A stretch of DNA of 18,090 bases from UBA6022 sp032154105 (GCA_032154105.1 JALDYI010000011.1:1-18090); one strand, 5' to 3'. Counted from the stretch's first letter, positions 1 through 7,318 are shown. Notes: generated from the letters alone by a model not told the origin. Made by a program: numbers and translations.

Positions 1-50
1 ATAATGTTTTCGTTCGCTTCGCGTTCATCTTTACGTGTTACTTGTACCAT
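1..50 (-). CDS. Ribosomal protein bS21-like, 5' end only (partial)
   Basis: The minus strand opens with an ATG at 50-48 followed by 16 sense codons (MVQVTRKDEREANENI) running off the window edge. The start Val-x-Val-x-(R/K)-K followed by acidic residues and an Asn-Glu-(D/N)-I stretch resembles the N-terminus of small-subunit protein S21 in CPR bacteria, which continues with an RRF-type motif that would lie outside the window. An extended -10 (TGT-TACAAT) ends 9 nt before the ATG and supports a real start with little or no leader. Only 16 residues are visible, so the family assignment is a recognition call; that a gene starts here is more secure than its name. Confidence 0.5.
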   Translation of the reverse strand, partial: MVQVTRKDEREANENI

Positions 51-59
51 ATGGAGACT

Positions 60-68
60 ATTGTAACA
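60..68 (-). promoter_or_regulatory. Extended -10 promoter of the bS21-like gene
   Basis: On the minus strand TGT-TACAAT, nine nucleotides before the ATG at 50. With a usual 6-7 nt discriminator the transcript would begin 2-3 nt before the ATG. The 41-bp gap between pilin 1 and this gene holds nothing else. Confidence 0.5.
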
Positions 69-91
69 GAGATGCAATTATAGCGCAACCA

Positions 92-607
92 TCAGCCTAT
101 CCAGGGCAGCCACACTCCGTCGCTGAAGAACCATGAACCCCCAGTCCCAGGGGGCATGTCGTTACCTGGACAAATGCCCGTATGCGTTGACAGTGGTCCA
201 ACACCCACACTCACGTTTCCATTGCGAAAGACGTAAACCGTTCCAGACTTACTCGCAGCGACCAACGCAAAGACTGATGAAGTTGTTCCTGGTGAGCAGT
301 AAATAAGATTATAGCCACTTGAAGTTCCAGGTGTATAGTGCGCACCGTATGCATTCCGTGCGACCTTAATGTTCATTGGACCAAAGTCAGTTAAATTAGC
401 AGATGGCTGCGCACCATTGACAGCCTTGAATTCCATAATCTTACCACCGATATTACGAAGATCGGCCTGCACAGCCGTATCATTCGCCCGGTTCTGAATG
501 CCGTTATACGCAACGACTGTAATCGCGGCCAAAATACCAATGATCACGATGACAATCAAGAGTTCGACAATCGTAAACCCTTTTTGCTTTTTAGCCCACG
601 CCTTCAT
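92..607 (-). CDS. Type IV prepilin / pseudopilin (pilin 1)
   Basis: A 171-aa pilin subunit. It has a class III leader: a short basic leader (MKAWAKKQKG), prepilin peptidase site between Gly10 and Phe11, Glu at position 5 of the mature protein (E15), then a long hydrophobic N-terminal helix (about 11-34). A PilD-type peptidase would cleave and N-methylate it, and the subunit would assemble through the hydrophobic helix into a pilus on the cell surface. The C-terminal globular part has two cysteines (C104, C146) that may form the disulfide-bonded D-region typical of pilins. It lies 64 bp downstream of a paralogous gene with near-identical 5' DNA, indicating tandem duplication. No assembly ATPase, platform protein or peptidase is in the window. 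Major versus minor pilin cannot be told from the sequence. Confidence 0.93.
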   Translation of the reverse strand: MKAWAKKQKGFTIVELLIVIVIIGILAAITVVAYNGIQNRANDTAVQADLRNIGGKIMEFKAVNGAQPSANLTDFGPMNIKVARNAYGAHYTPGTSSGYNLIYCSPGTTSSVFALVAASKSGTVYVFRNGNVSVGVGPLSTHTGICPGNDMPPGTGGSWFFSDGVWLPWIG

Positions 608-616
608 ATGCCTCTA

Positions 617-625
617 TTTATACCA
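617..625 (-). promoter_or_regulatory. Extended -10 of pilin 1, part of a repeated upstream element
   Basis: Minus strand TGG-TATAAA, nine nt before the ATG at 607. The 14 bases TATAAATAGAGGCA (622-609) recur exactly upstream of pilin 2 (1220-1207). AGAGG could act as a Shine-Dalgarno if transcription starts further upstream; if the TATAAA is the -10, the SD-like bases would lie in the discriminator and not be transcribed. The two readings are mutually exclusive. Confidence 0.5.
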
Positions 626-671
626 CAAGCGTCATAGACATAACAAGGAAAGGCGCCGTCGTCGAGACATA

Positions 672-1203
672 CTAATCTTTTACATACGTACGCCAATTAT
701 TAGCATCGTAAAAGAAGTCTCGCTCGCTACCGGTATCCATCGTATTGCCAGCACTCGTGCAGATTGCAATACTACCTCCACTAAATGAATAGCTAGCCTC
801 GCTGACGCCGTTCTTATACTGGAAAACCTTACCTGATTGCGAAGATGCAATCAACGCAAAAGACTCTGGCGCGGCAGTGTTCGGCCAACAGTACAATAAA
901 TTATAATTCAAGCCACCGCTGATCATATTGGTTACCATATGCCGCTTTTGTCGCCTTTATCTGTATTTTAGTCGTGTCATTCAGGTCGGAAAATCCCTTA
1001 GGAAATACACCTTCACGCGCATAGTAAAGGCGTATCTGCTTTCCGATAGCGTCGAGATTTGACTGAACGGCGGCATCATTCGCCCGATTCTGTATGCCGT
1101 TATACGCAACAATCGTAATGGCGGCGAGAATACCAATCACCACAATCACGATCAAGAGTTCGACAATCGTAAAACCGACTTGTTGCTTTTCCCACCTACT
1201 CAT
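672..1203 (-). pseudogene. Type IV prepilin (pilin 2), interrupted by a single frameshift
   Basis: The first frame (1203-901) encodes a full pilin N-terminus: leader MSRWEKQQVG, cleavage before Phe11, E15, hydrophobic helix, and reads to AAYGNQY before drifting into unrelated residues and a TAA. The +1 frame continues without a stop to 672 and carries the rest of the pilin: SGGLNYNLLYC aligns with SSGYNLIYC of pilin 1, then ESFALIASSQSGKVFQYKNG aligns with VFALVAASKSGTVYVFRNG, and a second Cys (AICTSAG) matches GICPG. Joining the frames around 920-927 restores a protein of about 176 aa. The lesion equals one extra base or two missing bases; there is no homopolymer there. There are no other disruptions, so it is a recent mutation, a sequencing or assembly error, or less likely recoding. 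Confidence 0.85.
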
Positions 1204-1214
1204 ATCTGCCTCTA

Positions 1215-1223
1215 TTTATAACA
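1215..1223 (-). promoter_or_regulatory. Extended -10 of pilin 2, second copy of the repeated element
   Basis: Minus strand TGT-TATAAA, 11 nt before the ATG at 1203, with the same TATAAATAGAGGCA block as pilin 1. It sits in the 42-bp gap between the recJ stop and pilin 2, so pilin 2 probably has its own start of transcription as well as possible read-through from recJ. Confidence 0.45.
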
Positions 1224-1245
1224 CGAGCGCAATCATCCCGACAAA

Positions 1246-2871
1246 TTAATGCGCCTCGAGATGTAACAGCCGACCCTCAACGGTTCGGCGCCCCATCCAT
1301 TCATTCACATCCGGCTGGTACCATACCGTCACGTATTCACCCGGCTCCACAAAAAAGCTAGCCGGTGCATTAAATGCCAACATCTGCAGCTTTCGGCTCG
1401 TGCCATCTTGCAACTCAAGCTTCACATGTTGGGCGTCGGCTCCCATACGGCGTAGGCTAGTTACGAGCACGTTCTCGCTCTTTAAAATCGGTTGCGGATT
1501 ACCACTGCCAAATGGCTCGAGCGTATCAAGCAGTGTAATCAAATCATCAGTGACGTCCGCAAAATCAGTTGTCACGTCGGCCTTCGGTAGCAGTAGCGCT
1601 GCCTGATTGAATAAATCTTTTGAACGATAAAATTCATTCACGCGCTTTCTAAACGCATCTATATTTTTCGTCGGCATCGTCACTCCGGCCGCCAACTTAT
1701 GTCCACCGCCCTTGGTAATAATATCGTCACTGGCGCGAATTGCATCAGCCGCGCTGAAGTCGCCATAGCTCCGCGCCGAGCCCTTCGACTCCTCGCCCAT
1801 CTCCTCCAGAACGTACGTCGGCTTTTTGTACCGCTCCAGCAGCTTGGCCGCCACGATGCCGATGATGCCATGGTTCCAGCCAGGTGAACTCACCACCAAG
1901 ACATCATCGTCTTTAAATTGCTCCGCCTGAATAATCGCAGCCTTAAAAATCTTATCTTGATCCGCACGGCGCGCAAGGTTCATTGCATCCAACCGTTGCG
2001 CTTTCTCGAGCGCCTCCATAGGATCGGTTGCTCGGAGCATATCAAGCGCATACTGTGCCGTTTCAAGTCGGCCAGCTGCATTCATACGTGGCCCTAGTCC
2101 AAAGCCAAGGCTGCGTGCATTTACCTTTTCCGGCTCAACGCCCGAAACTGCCATCAATGCCTTTAATCCTGGCCGACGTGTCCTTGACAGCACTTTTAAG
2201 CCCCAATATACGTTGGCGCGATTCTCATCGACAAGCGTCACAACATCACAAACCGTTCCAAGTGCGACAAGATCCAGGAGCCACTTTTCCTGCCCCGTCT
2301 CAAGTCCATCAAGGCGTGTCTGCAACGCCTGCACCAGCTTAAATGCTACGCCAACGCCCGCAAGATCAATGAACGGATAATCATGATCCGGACGCTTTGG
2401 ATTAATCACGGCAATCGCCGGCGGCTGAACCGGCGCTACGTTATGATGATCGGTCACAATCACATCAACGCCTAGCTCATTGGCCCGCACAATCTCTTTC
2501 TCACTCAAGCTGCCGCAGTCAACCGTCACAATAAGCTGTGCGCCCGCGGCGGCAATCTTCTCAACCGCATCAACCGTCAGGCCATAGCCTTCAACAAATC
2601 GGTTTGGAATAAATGCATCGACAGATTCGAAACCAAAGCTCTCGAACGCATCAAGAAGAACGGTCGTTGCCGTCAGGCCGTCAATATCATAGTCGCCATA
2701 GATCGTTATCTTTTCTTGCCGCTCACGCGCCAGCACCAGCCTTTCAACCGCCTTATCCATATCGGGCAATAAGAACGGATCGTGCTTCGCCTCATAGCTT
2801 GGTGATAAAAAAAGCTCCCGAGCCGTACCACTAAGGCCGCGAGCTTTTAGAATTTCGTCAAATAACTTCAT
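1246..2871 (-). CDS. recJ: Single-stranded-DNA-specific exonuclease RecJ
   Basis: A 541-aa DHH-family 5'-3' exonuclease that degrades single-stranded DNA in recombinational repair (RecF pathway) and mismatch repair in the cytoplasm. Signature motifs in order: YGDYDIDGLT at 58-67 (motif I aspartates D60, D62, D64), VTVDCG at 115-120 (D118), VTDHHN at 139-144 (the DHH), NPKRP near 157 with LAGVGVAFKL at 170-179, PRMNAAGR at 261-268, the DHHA1 part with GWNHGIIGIVA at 331-341 and KGGGHKLAAGV at 387-397, then a C-terminal OB-type region with EPFGSGNP at 452-459. Length is slightly below the usual 560-580 aa. The ATG directly follows the stop of the upstream regulator gene (TAGATG), so it depends on translational coupling or shared transcription. 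Confidence 0.96.
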   Translation of the reverse strand: MKLFDEILKARGLSGTARELFLSPSYEAKHDPFLLPDMDKAVERLVLARERQEKITIYGDYDIDGLTATTVLLDAFESFGFESVDAFIPNRFVEGYGLTVDAVEKIAAAGAQLIVTVDCGSLSEKEIVRANELGVDVIVTDHHNVAPVQPPAIAVINPKRPDHDYPFIDLAGVGVAFKLVQALQTRLDGLETGQEKWLLDLVALGTVCDVVTLVDENRANVYWGLKVLSRTRRPGLKALMAVSGVEPEKVNARSLGFGLGPRMNAAGRLETAQYALDMLRATDPMEALEKAQRLDAMNLARRADQDKIFKAAIIQAEQFKDDDVLVVSSPGWNHGIIGIVAAKLLERYKKPTYVLEEMGEESKGSARSYGDFSAADAIRASDDIITKGGGHKLAAGVTMPTKNIDAFRKRVNEFYRSKDLFNQAALLLPKADVTTDFADVTDDLITLLDTLEPFGSGNPQPILKSENVLVTSLRRMGADAQHVKLELQDGTSRKLQMLAFNAPASFFVEPGEYVTVWYQPDVNEWMGRRTVEGRLLHLEAH

Positions 2872-3171
2872 CTATAGATCAGTGGTTGGGCGTTTTGGTC
2901 GGCCAGCTTGCTGTTGTGACTTAATCACGATACTCTGGAGTTCTTTAAAGATCGGGAACTGTTTATTAGTCGAGTAGATCTTTGTATTACCCTGCTTCTC
3001 ACTCGTCAGAAAGCCAACTTTTTCAAGTCGCTTTAGCTCGCGCTGGATATTGCCCGGGTCTTCTTTGATAAGCTTTGCAAGTCCTCGTACGTGAGTGTGG
3101 AAATCAGGATATTTGGCGTACACCACTACAATTTTTCTTCGCACCCGAGAGGTAATAAAAACGTCTAACAT
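2872..3171 (-). CDS. Winged helix-turn-helix regulator (ArsR/MarR-like)
   Basis: A 99-aa DNA-binding protein. Residues about 1-75 read as a compact winged helix: HVRGLAKLIKEDPGNIQRELKRLEKVGFLTSEKQGNTKIYSTN contains the helix-turn-helix (positioning helix LAKLIKE, recognition helix NIQRELKRLEKVG) and a wing (SEKQGNTKIYSTN). The tail ends QQAGRPKRP, which resembles an AT-hook core (GRP flanked by basic residues). The start ATG has an AAGGGA Shine-Dalgarno 5 nt upstream. The stop codon abuts the recJ ATG with zero spacing, so the two genes form one unit. No ligand-binding residues or metal-binding cysteines are present; targets cannot be inferred from the sequence, though autoregulation of this unit is a natural guess. 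Confidence 0.8.
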   Translation of the reverse strand: MLDVFITSRVRRKIVVVYAKYPDFHTHVRGLAKLIKEDPGNIQRELKRLEKVGFLTSEKQGNTKIYSTNKQFPIFKELQSIVIKSQQQAGRPKRPTTDL

Positions 3172-3211
3172 AAATTCCCTTGTTTACTCACTGACTCTTC
3201 TGTTGTTATCT

Positions 3212-3240
3212 ATTCTACACTTTTTAGACGCTAGTTTCAA
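3212..3240 (-). promoter_or_regulatory. Sigma70-type promoter for the wHTH-recJ unit
   Basis: Minus strand -35 TTGAAA (3240-3235), 17-bp spacer, -10 TAGAAT (3217-3212). Transcription would start near 3205, giving a leader of about 34 nt with the AAGGGA SD. The -35 overlaps the stop codon of the upstream PRTase-like gene. Confidence 0.6.
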
Positions 3241-3893
3241 CGCCAATTCAGCACAATCTGGTTAATCTTGGCGATCGTCTCTTCGTGAGACGGGATGTCA
3301 TTTTGCTCGTAATAATGGTTCGTCCCCATGAAATTTTCTTTCACATCAAGGATATGGAGTTCATCGGCCGCCATGTGTAGCTTATCAACCGCTGGGATAG
3401 TCGCAACAGGAGTGGCGACAATAAGCTTCTGGATGCGAATTGGCTTGAGGAAGTCGAGCGCCACGTCAATCGCAGCACCATTATCGATACCATCAGCTAC
3501 CAAGATCACCACGTGGTCTCGAAGCATATCACTATCAATCACACCGCCATCACCAAGTAGCCGATTGATCCGCTGAAATGCCTCGCGCTTCTGCTCCTCA
3601 AGGTAACCATGGAACTCGCTCGTATATTCCTCCACCTCGCCGGCGCTAAACATACCATTGTATGTAAAGCCACCGCTCTGTGACACACCACCAAAGCTCA
3701 GCCCCTCACCAGGAATCTGAATATCTTCAATCAAAAGCATCGTCAGGATGCAGTGAAGCGCTTCAGCGATCTGCTCACCTACCTGAACAGCACCATCACT
3801 TAGCGCAACAATTGCACAGTTCTCATAGCGATACTGCGGAGCGAGCTGTCCGGCCAATATCTGCCCCGCCTGGGCACGACTTTCAAAATACAT
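3237..3893 (-). CDS. Phosphoribosyltransferase-like protein with divergent PRPP motif
   Basis: A 218-aa protein resembling the predicted phosphoribosyltransferases of the COG1926 type: an N-terminal F-x-S-R-xx-AG-x-x-LA start (FESRAQAGQILA, 3-14), a hydrophobic strand followed by SDGAVQVGEQIAEAL (32-46) in place of the usual PRGGVPVG segment, and the PRPP-loop equivalent VVILVADGIDNGAA (128-141). In active enzymes this loop carries two acidic residues (DDG); here the first is Ala (ADG), and the N-terminal PRGG is replaced, so nucleotide chemistry may be altered or lost. It is transcribed divergently from priA through a shared 41-bp promoter region and precedes the regulator-recJ unit. Substrate unknown. 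Fold assignment is fairly sure, enzymatic activity is not. Confidence 0.7.
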   Translation of the reverse strand: MYFESRAQAGQILAGQLAPQYRYENCAIVALSDGAVQVGEQIAEALHCILTMLLIEDIQIPGEGLSFGGVSQSGGFTYNGMFSAGEVEEYTSEFHGYLEEQKREAFQRINRLLGDGGVIDSDMLRDHVVILVADGIDNGAAIDVALDFLKPIRIQKLIVATPVATIPAVDKLHMAADELHILDVKENFMGTNHYYEQNDIPSHEETIAKINQIVLNWR

Positions 3894-3934
3894 ATGTTTT
3901 AGTTTAGCAGGTTATACGCAGTATACTAAAACGT
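3894..3934. promoter_or_regulatory. Mirror-image divergent leaderless promoters (PRTase-like / priA)
   Basis: Plus strand: TATACT at 3922-3927, seven nt (AAAACGT), ATG of priA at 3935. Minus strand: TGC-TAAACT at 3906-3901, seven nt (AAAACAT), ATG at 3893. The arms 3891-3903 and 3925-3937 form a 13-bp inverted repeat with one mismatch that includes both start codons, with 21 bp between. There is no room for a Shine-Dalgarno, so both mRNAs should start at or next to the AUG. Polymerase binding on one side would block the other. Confidence 0.65.
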
Positions 3935-5875
3935 ATGTACTACTACGAGGTGGCACCAAATCAGATTGTTCGCGCAAGCAGCGTGTCTTTTACGTATAGC
4001 TCATCCGAACCGCTCTTAGTCGGACAAATTGTAAACATAGAGGTGGGCAAAAAAAGCCTTGTCGGCGTCATCCTTCGTCGCGTGACAAAGCCAGCCTATG
4101 AAACAAAGCCGATTAGTTCAGTCATTGAATCTACTGCACTACCACAGCCGCTTGTTTCGCTGGCACTCTGGCTTGGCGAATACTACGCCACTCATCTTGC
4201 GACAGTACTCCAGACAATTCTTCCTCGAGGTTTGCAAAAAACGCGTCGCACCCGAACCATTTCACCTCGAGAAAATCTCCGGGATCGAACAACTATTGTG
4301 TTCACAAAAGAGCAGCTTAAAGCCCTTGATACAATTGAACACATGACCCCCGGATCGGCACTGCTGCATGGAGTTACCGGCTCGGGAAAGACGCACGTCT
4401 ATATCGAACTCGCCAAGCGAGCCATCGCTCGTGGCGAATCGGTCATCGTGCTCGTGCCAGAAATCGCCCTCACCTCGCAGCTGGTTGATGAATTCTCACA
4501 TCATTTCAACAACATTACCCTTGCCCATTCAAGGCAGACAGAATCCGAGAGGCATCAGGCGTGGCGCGAAGTACTCACGAGCACATCACCTCGCGTTGTC
4601 ATCGGGCCACGCTCCGCCCTTTTCCTTCCACTGACAAACATTGGCCTCATTGTTATCGACGAGGCCCACGAGCCAAGCTTTAAACAAGAACAAGCCCCGC
4701 GTTATTCGGCACTGCGTGCCGCCAGCATGCTCGCCCGCTACCATAACGCAAAACTCATTCTTGGCAGCGCTACGCCGACCATCGCCGACTACTACCTTGC
4801 CGGCGAGTCAAACCGCCCAATTGTCCGCATGCATGAGCGTGCCAAGGACGGCGCCGTTGCCCCGACCATCAAGCTGGTCGATATGACAAAACGGCAGTCA
4901 TTCAAGCGCCACCGCTTCGTATCCGACCTGCTTCTTTCCCAGCTTGAAGAAACATTCGCCGATAGCAACCAGGCGCTCATTTTTCACAACCGACGCGGCA
5001 GCGCCAGCTCAACCCTCTGCGAAAACTGCGGATGGCAAGCGGCCTGCCCTCGTTGCTTTGTCCCACTCACCCTTCACGCCGATAAGCACCACCTTCGCTG
5101 TCATATTTGCGGTCATACCGACAAGGTGCCTACTAGCTGCCCTGAATGTCATCACGCCGATATTATCCATAAGGGTATCGGTACAAAACTTATTGAAACC
5201 GAACTACGAAAACTATTTCCGAATAAAGTGATTATGCGCTTTGACGGCGACAGTGAATCCGGTGAATCGGTTGAACAAAAATATAGTGAACTCTACGACG
5301 GCACGATTGATATGATTATTGGCACGCAAGTTATCGCCAAAGGACTCGATCTTCCAAAGTTACGAACCGTCGGCGTCATTCAGGCAGATGCAGGACTCAG
5401 CCTTCCCGACTTTGGCTCAAGCGAGCGAACGTTCCAACTACTCGCCCAGGTTATCGGCCGCGTCGGACGATCCCATCACCCTACCAATGTCGTTGTTCAA
5501 AGCTACCAGCCAACTCACCTAGCCGTTGTTGATGGATTGGCGCAAAACTATGAACATTTCTACCATGCAACAATCGCCGAGCGCCAACACGGTCACTTCC
5601 CTCCGTTTATTCATCTCCTAAAATTAACCTGTATCTACAAGACAGAGGCTGCAGCAATTAGAAATGCTCAAGCCGTCGCTAAAGAACTACGACAAAAGGT
5701 CCACGCCGACGTGCAGATTCTCGGCCCAACGCCGTCGTTCTATGAGCGCCAACACGACACCTATCGTTGGCAGCTCACGCTAAAATCCCCAAAGCGACAA
5801 TACCTCATCGATGCGCTCGCGCACGTACCAGCAACACATTGGCAGTCCGAACTCGACCCTACCAGCCTGCTCTGA
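3935..5875 (+). CDS. priA: Primosomal replication-restart helicase PriA
   Basis: A 646-aa superfamily-2 3'-5' helicase that reloads the replisome at stalled forks. Residues 1-105 match the 3' DNA-binding domain and linker region (short compared with the 732-aa E. coli protein). Helicase motifs: Walker A GVTGSGKT at 146-153, VLVPEIALT at 172-180, DEAH at 242-245, GSATP at 277-281, LIFHNRRG at 348-355, and QVIGRVGR at 505-512 (motif VI). Eight cysteines (362, 365, 371, 374, 389, 392, 402, 405) form the two zinc sites inserted between the helicase lobes. The first gene of priA-def-fmt, an order shared with Firmicutes. Start chosen at the ATG eight bases after the TATACT box; it gives the conserved YYEVAP-type N-terminus. 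Confidence 0.97.
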   Translation: MYYYEVAPNQIVRASSVSFTYSSSEPLLVGQIVNIEVGKKSLVGVILRRVTKPAYETKPISSVIESTALPQPLVSLALWLGEYYATHLATVLQTILPRGLQKTRRTRTISPRENLRDRTTIVFTKEQLKALDTIEHMTPGSALLHGVTGSGKTHVYIELAKRAIARGESVIVLVPEIALTSQLVDEFSHHFNNITLAHSRQTESERHQAWREVLTSTSPRVVIGPRSALFLPLTNIGLIVIDEAHEPSFKQEQAPRYSALRAASMLARYHNAKLILGSATPTIADYYLAGESNRPIVRMHERAKDGAVAPTIKLVDMTKRQSFKRHRFVSDLLLSQLEETFADSNQALIFHNRRGSASSTLCENCGWQAACPRCFVPLTLHADKHHLRCHICGHTDKVPTSCPECHHADIIHKGIGTKLIETELRKLFPNKVIMRFDGDSESGESVEQKYSELYDGTIDMIIGTQVIAKGLDLPKLRTVGVIQADAGLSLPDFGSSERTFQLLAQVIGRVGRSHHPTNVVVQSYQPTHLAVVDGLAQNYEHFYHATIAERQHGHFPPFIHLLKLTCIYKTEAAAIRNAQAVAKELRQKVHADVQILGPTPSFYERQHDTYRWQLTLKSPKRQYLIDALAHVPATHWQSELDPTSLL

Positions 5876-5879
5876 CATC

Positions 5880-5888
5880 TGTTATACT
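5880..5888 (+). promoter_or_regulatory. Extended -10 of def (leaderless type)
   Basis: TGT-TATACT ends seven nt before the def ATG at 5896, inside the 20-bp gap after the priA stop. The mRNA would begin at or one base before the AUG. The short AGTGGAA between box and start contains GGA but is too close to the ATG to be a useful SD. It fixes the start of def at 5896 rather than at in-frame codons inside priA. Confidence 0.6.
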
Positions 5889-5895
5889 AGTGGAA

Positions 5896-6471
5896 ATGAA
5901 AAAAGAAGCCATCATCACCCTGCCGAACGCCCATTTGCGTACAAAATCAACAAAAGTTCACGTCGTAACCGACGATACCGTTAAGCTCATCAACGACATG
6001 ACCTCAGCCGCCCTCGACTGGGAAGATTCTCGCCCACATGAGATCAGTGCCGCCCTTGCTGCCGTGCAGATCGACCGGCTCGAGCGTGCCGTCATTGTTC
6101 GTAGCGACTTCGACGACAAATCTTGCCGCGATTTTACCACTTTGATTAATCCTGAAATCGTAAAATACGAAGGCGAAGTCGAGTACGACTATGAAGGCTG
6201 CCTCAGTGTCAGCCACGTGTACGGCAAAGTACCCCGCTATACGAAAATCCGTGTCAAAGCCCTCGATATCGACGGCAATGAAGTACGCCTCCGCGCCGAA
6301 GGCTTCCTCGCCCGCGTTATCCAACACGAAGTCGACCACACCAACGGCATTGTTTTCATCGACCACATCCGCGACAACACCGAAGCGTTTTACACCCTCG
6401 ACGAGAAAGGCGAGCTACAACCACTAAGTTATGACGAACACATCAAAGACTCTCGTATTCTTTGGGACTGA
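5896..6471 (+). CDS. def: Peptide deformylase
   Basis: A 191-aa metalloenzyme that removes the formyl group from the N-terminal fMet of nascent proteins at the ribosome. Motif 2 EGCLS at 100-104 (metal ligand C102) and motif 3 QHEVDH at 143-148 (ligands H144, H148, catalytic E145) are intact. Motif 1, normally GxGxAAxQ, reads SAALAAVQ (51-58): the key Gln58 is kept but both glycines are replaced. Start 5896 is preferred over in-frame upstream codons because it follows the TATACT box and gives a normal N-terminus; a start upstream would overlap priA by over 100 nt. Its 3' end overlaps fmt by 41 nt, fitting the coupled roles of the two enzymes. Confidence 0.94.
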   Translation: MKKEAIITLPNAHLRTKSTKVHVVTDDTVKLINDMTSAALDWEDSRPHEISAALAAVQIDRLERAVIVRSDFDDKSCRDFTTLINPEIVKYEGEVEYDYEGCLSVSHVYGKVPRYTKIRVKALDIDGNEVRLRAEGFLARVIQHEVDHTNGIVFIDHIRDNTEAFYTLDEKGELQPLSYDEHIKDSRILWD

Positions 6472-7318
6472 GGAATTTAGTCTCACCGCCCTCACTGGCC
6501 TTATTGAGGCTGGCTACACTATTGCGGCCGTCGTTACCAAGCCCGACAGCCGCAAAGGCCGCGGCCAACAGCTCGTGCCACCAAGCGTCAAAATTGTTGC
6601 CGAGCGACATAATATACCAGTCCTACAACCACAAAAGCTCAGCGACATTGCCGAGCGTATTAAAGCGTTTGATCATCCCGTTGGCATACTTGTAAGCTAC
6701 GGAAAAATCATTCCGCAGTCCATTATCGACCTATTCGAACCGGGCATAATCAATCTTCACCCCTCCCTCCTACCGCTCTACCGCGGCCCATCCCCGATCG
6801 AATCAGCCATTAAAAATGGCGATGATACTACCGGTGTTTCAATTATGCAGCTATCCGCCAAAATGGATGCCGGACCAGTTTATGCGGCAAAAGAGTACCC
6901 GCTCGCGGGCACTGAAACCCGTCTTGAACTCTACCATACGCTCGCTACACTCGGGACCAACCTCCTCCTCGAAACGCTTCCGCGCATTATAGACGGCTCC
7001 CTAAAGCCGCTCAAACAAGACGAATCAAAGGCGATCTACTGCCAGCTACTTCAAAAAGAAGATGCACTACTTAAGCCTGATACCATGTCCGCTCAAGCCG
7101 CCGAACGTCTCGTTCGTGCCCATATCGGCTTTCCAAAAACAAAGATCGACATAAATGGTAGCCCTATCATCATCACTAAAGCTCACGTCTCGCACGAAAA
7201 AAACACACCGCTCGACATTCTCTGTAAAGACGGTGCATCTCTTTCAATTGATGAACTTATCGCTCCAAGCGGCCGCAGCATGGATAGCGCAGCTTTCCAG
7301 CGCGGCTATATAGCCTAG
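6431..7318 (+). CDS. fmt: Methionyl-tRNA formyltransferase
   Basis: A 295-aa cytoplasmic enzyme that formylates the initiator Met-tRNA using 10-formyltetrahydrofolate. The N-terminal formyltransferase domain starts LVFFGTEEFS (8-17) and carries the catalytic triad: N108 and H110 in IINLHPSLLPLYRGPSPI (106-123) and D146 in LSAKMDAGPVY (141-151). The C-terminal OB-like tRNA-binding domain spans about 200-295 and is a little short (family about 310-315 aa). The start lies within def, overlapping it by 41 nt in another frame; no later start codon would keep the first beta strand. The stop overlaps that of the convergent downstream gene by 4 bp. Confidence 0.96.
   Translation: MTNTSKTLVFFGTEEFSLTALTGLIEAGYTIAAVVTKPDSRKGRGQQLVPPSVKIVAERHNIPVLQPQKLSDIAERIKAFDHPVGILVSYGKIIPQSIIDLFEPGIINLHPSLLPLYRGPSPIESAIKNGDDTTGVSIMQLSAKMDAGPVYAAKEYPLAGTETRLELYHTLATLGTNLLLETLPRIIDGSLKPLKQDESKAIYCQLLQKEDALLKPDTMSAQAAERLVRAHIGFPKTKIDINGSPIIITKAHVSHEKNTPLDILCKDGASLSIDELIAPSGRSMDSAAFQRGYIA

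Noticed and set aside
5767..5895. In-frame N-terminal extension of def beginning inside priA
   Set aside because: It would overlap priA by over 100 nt, encodes basic sequence with no family match, and lies upstream of the TATACT box that fixes the ATG at 5896.
6004..6366. 120-codon open frame on the minus strand opposite def
   Set aside because: Antisense of a confident gene with codon-complement composition; no promoter or SD.
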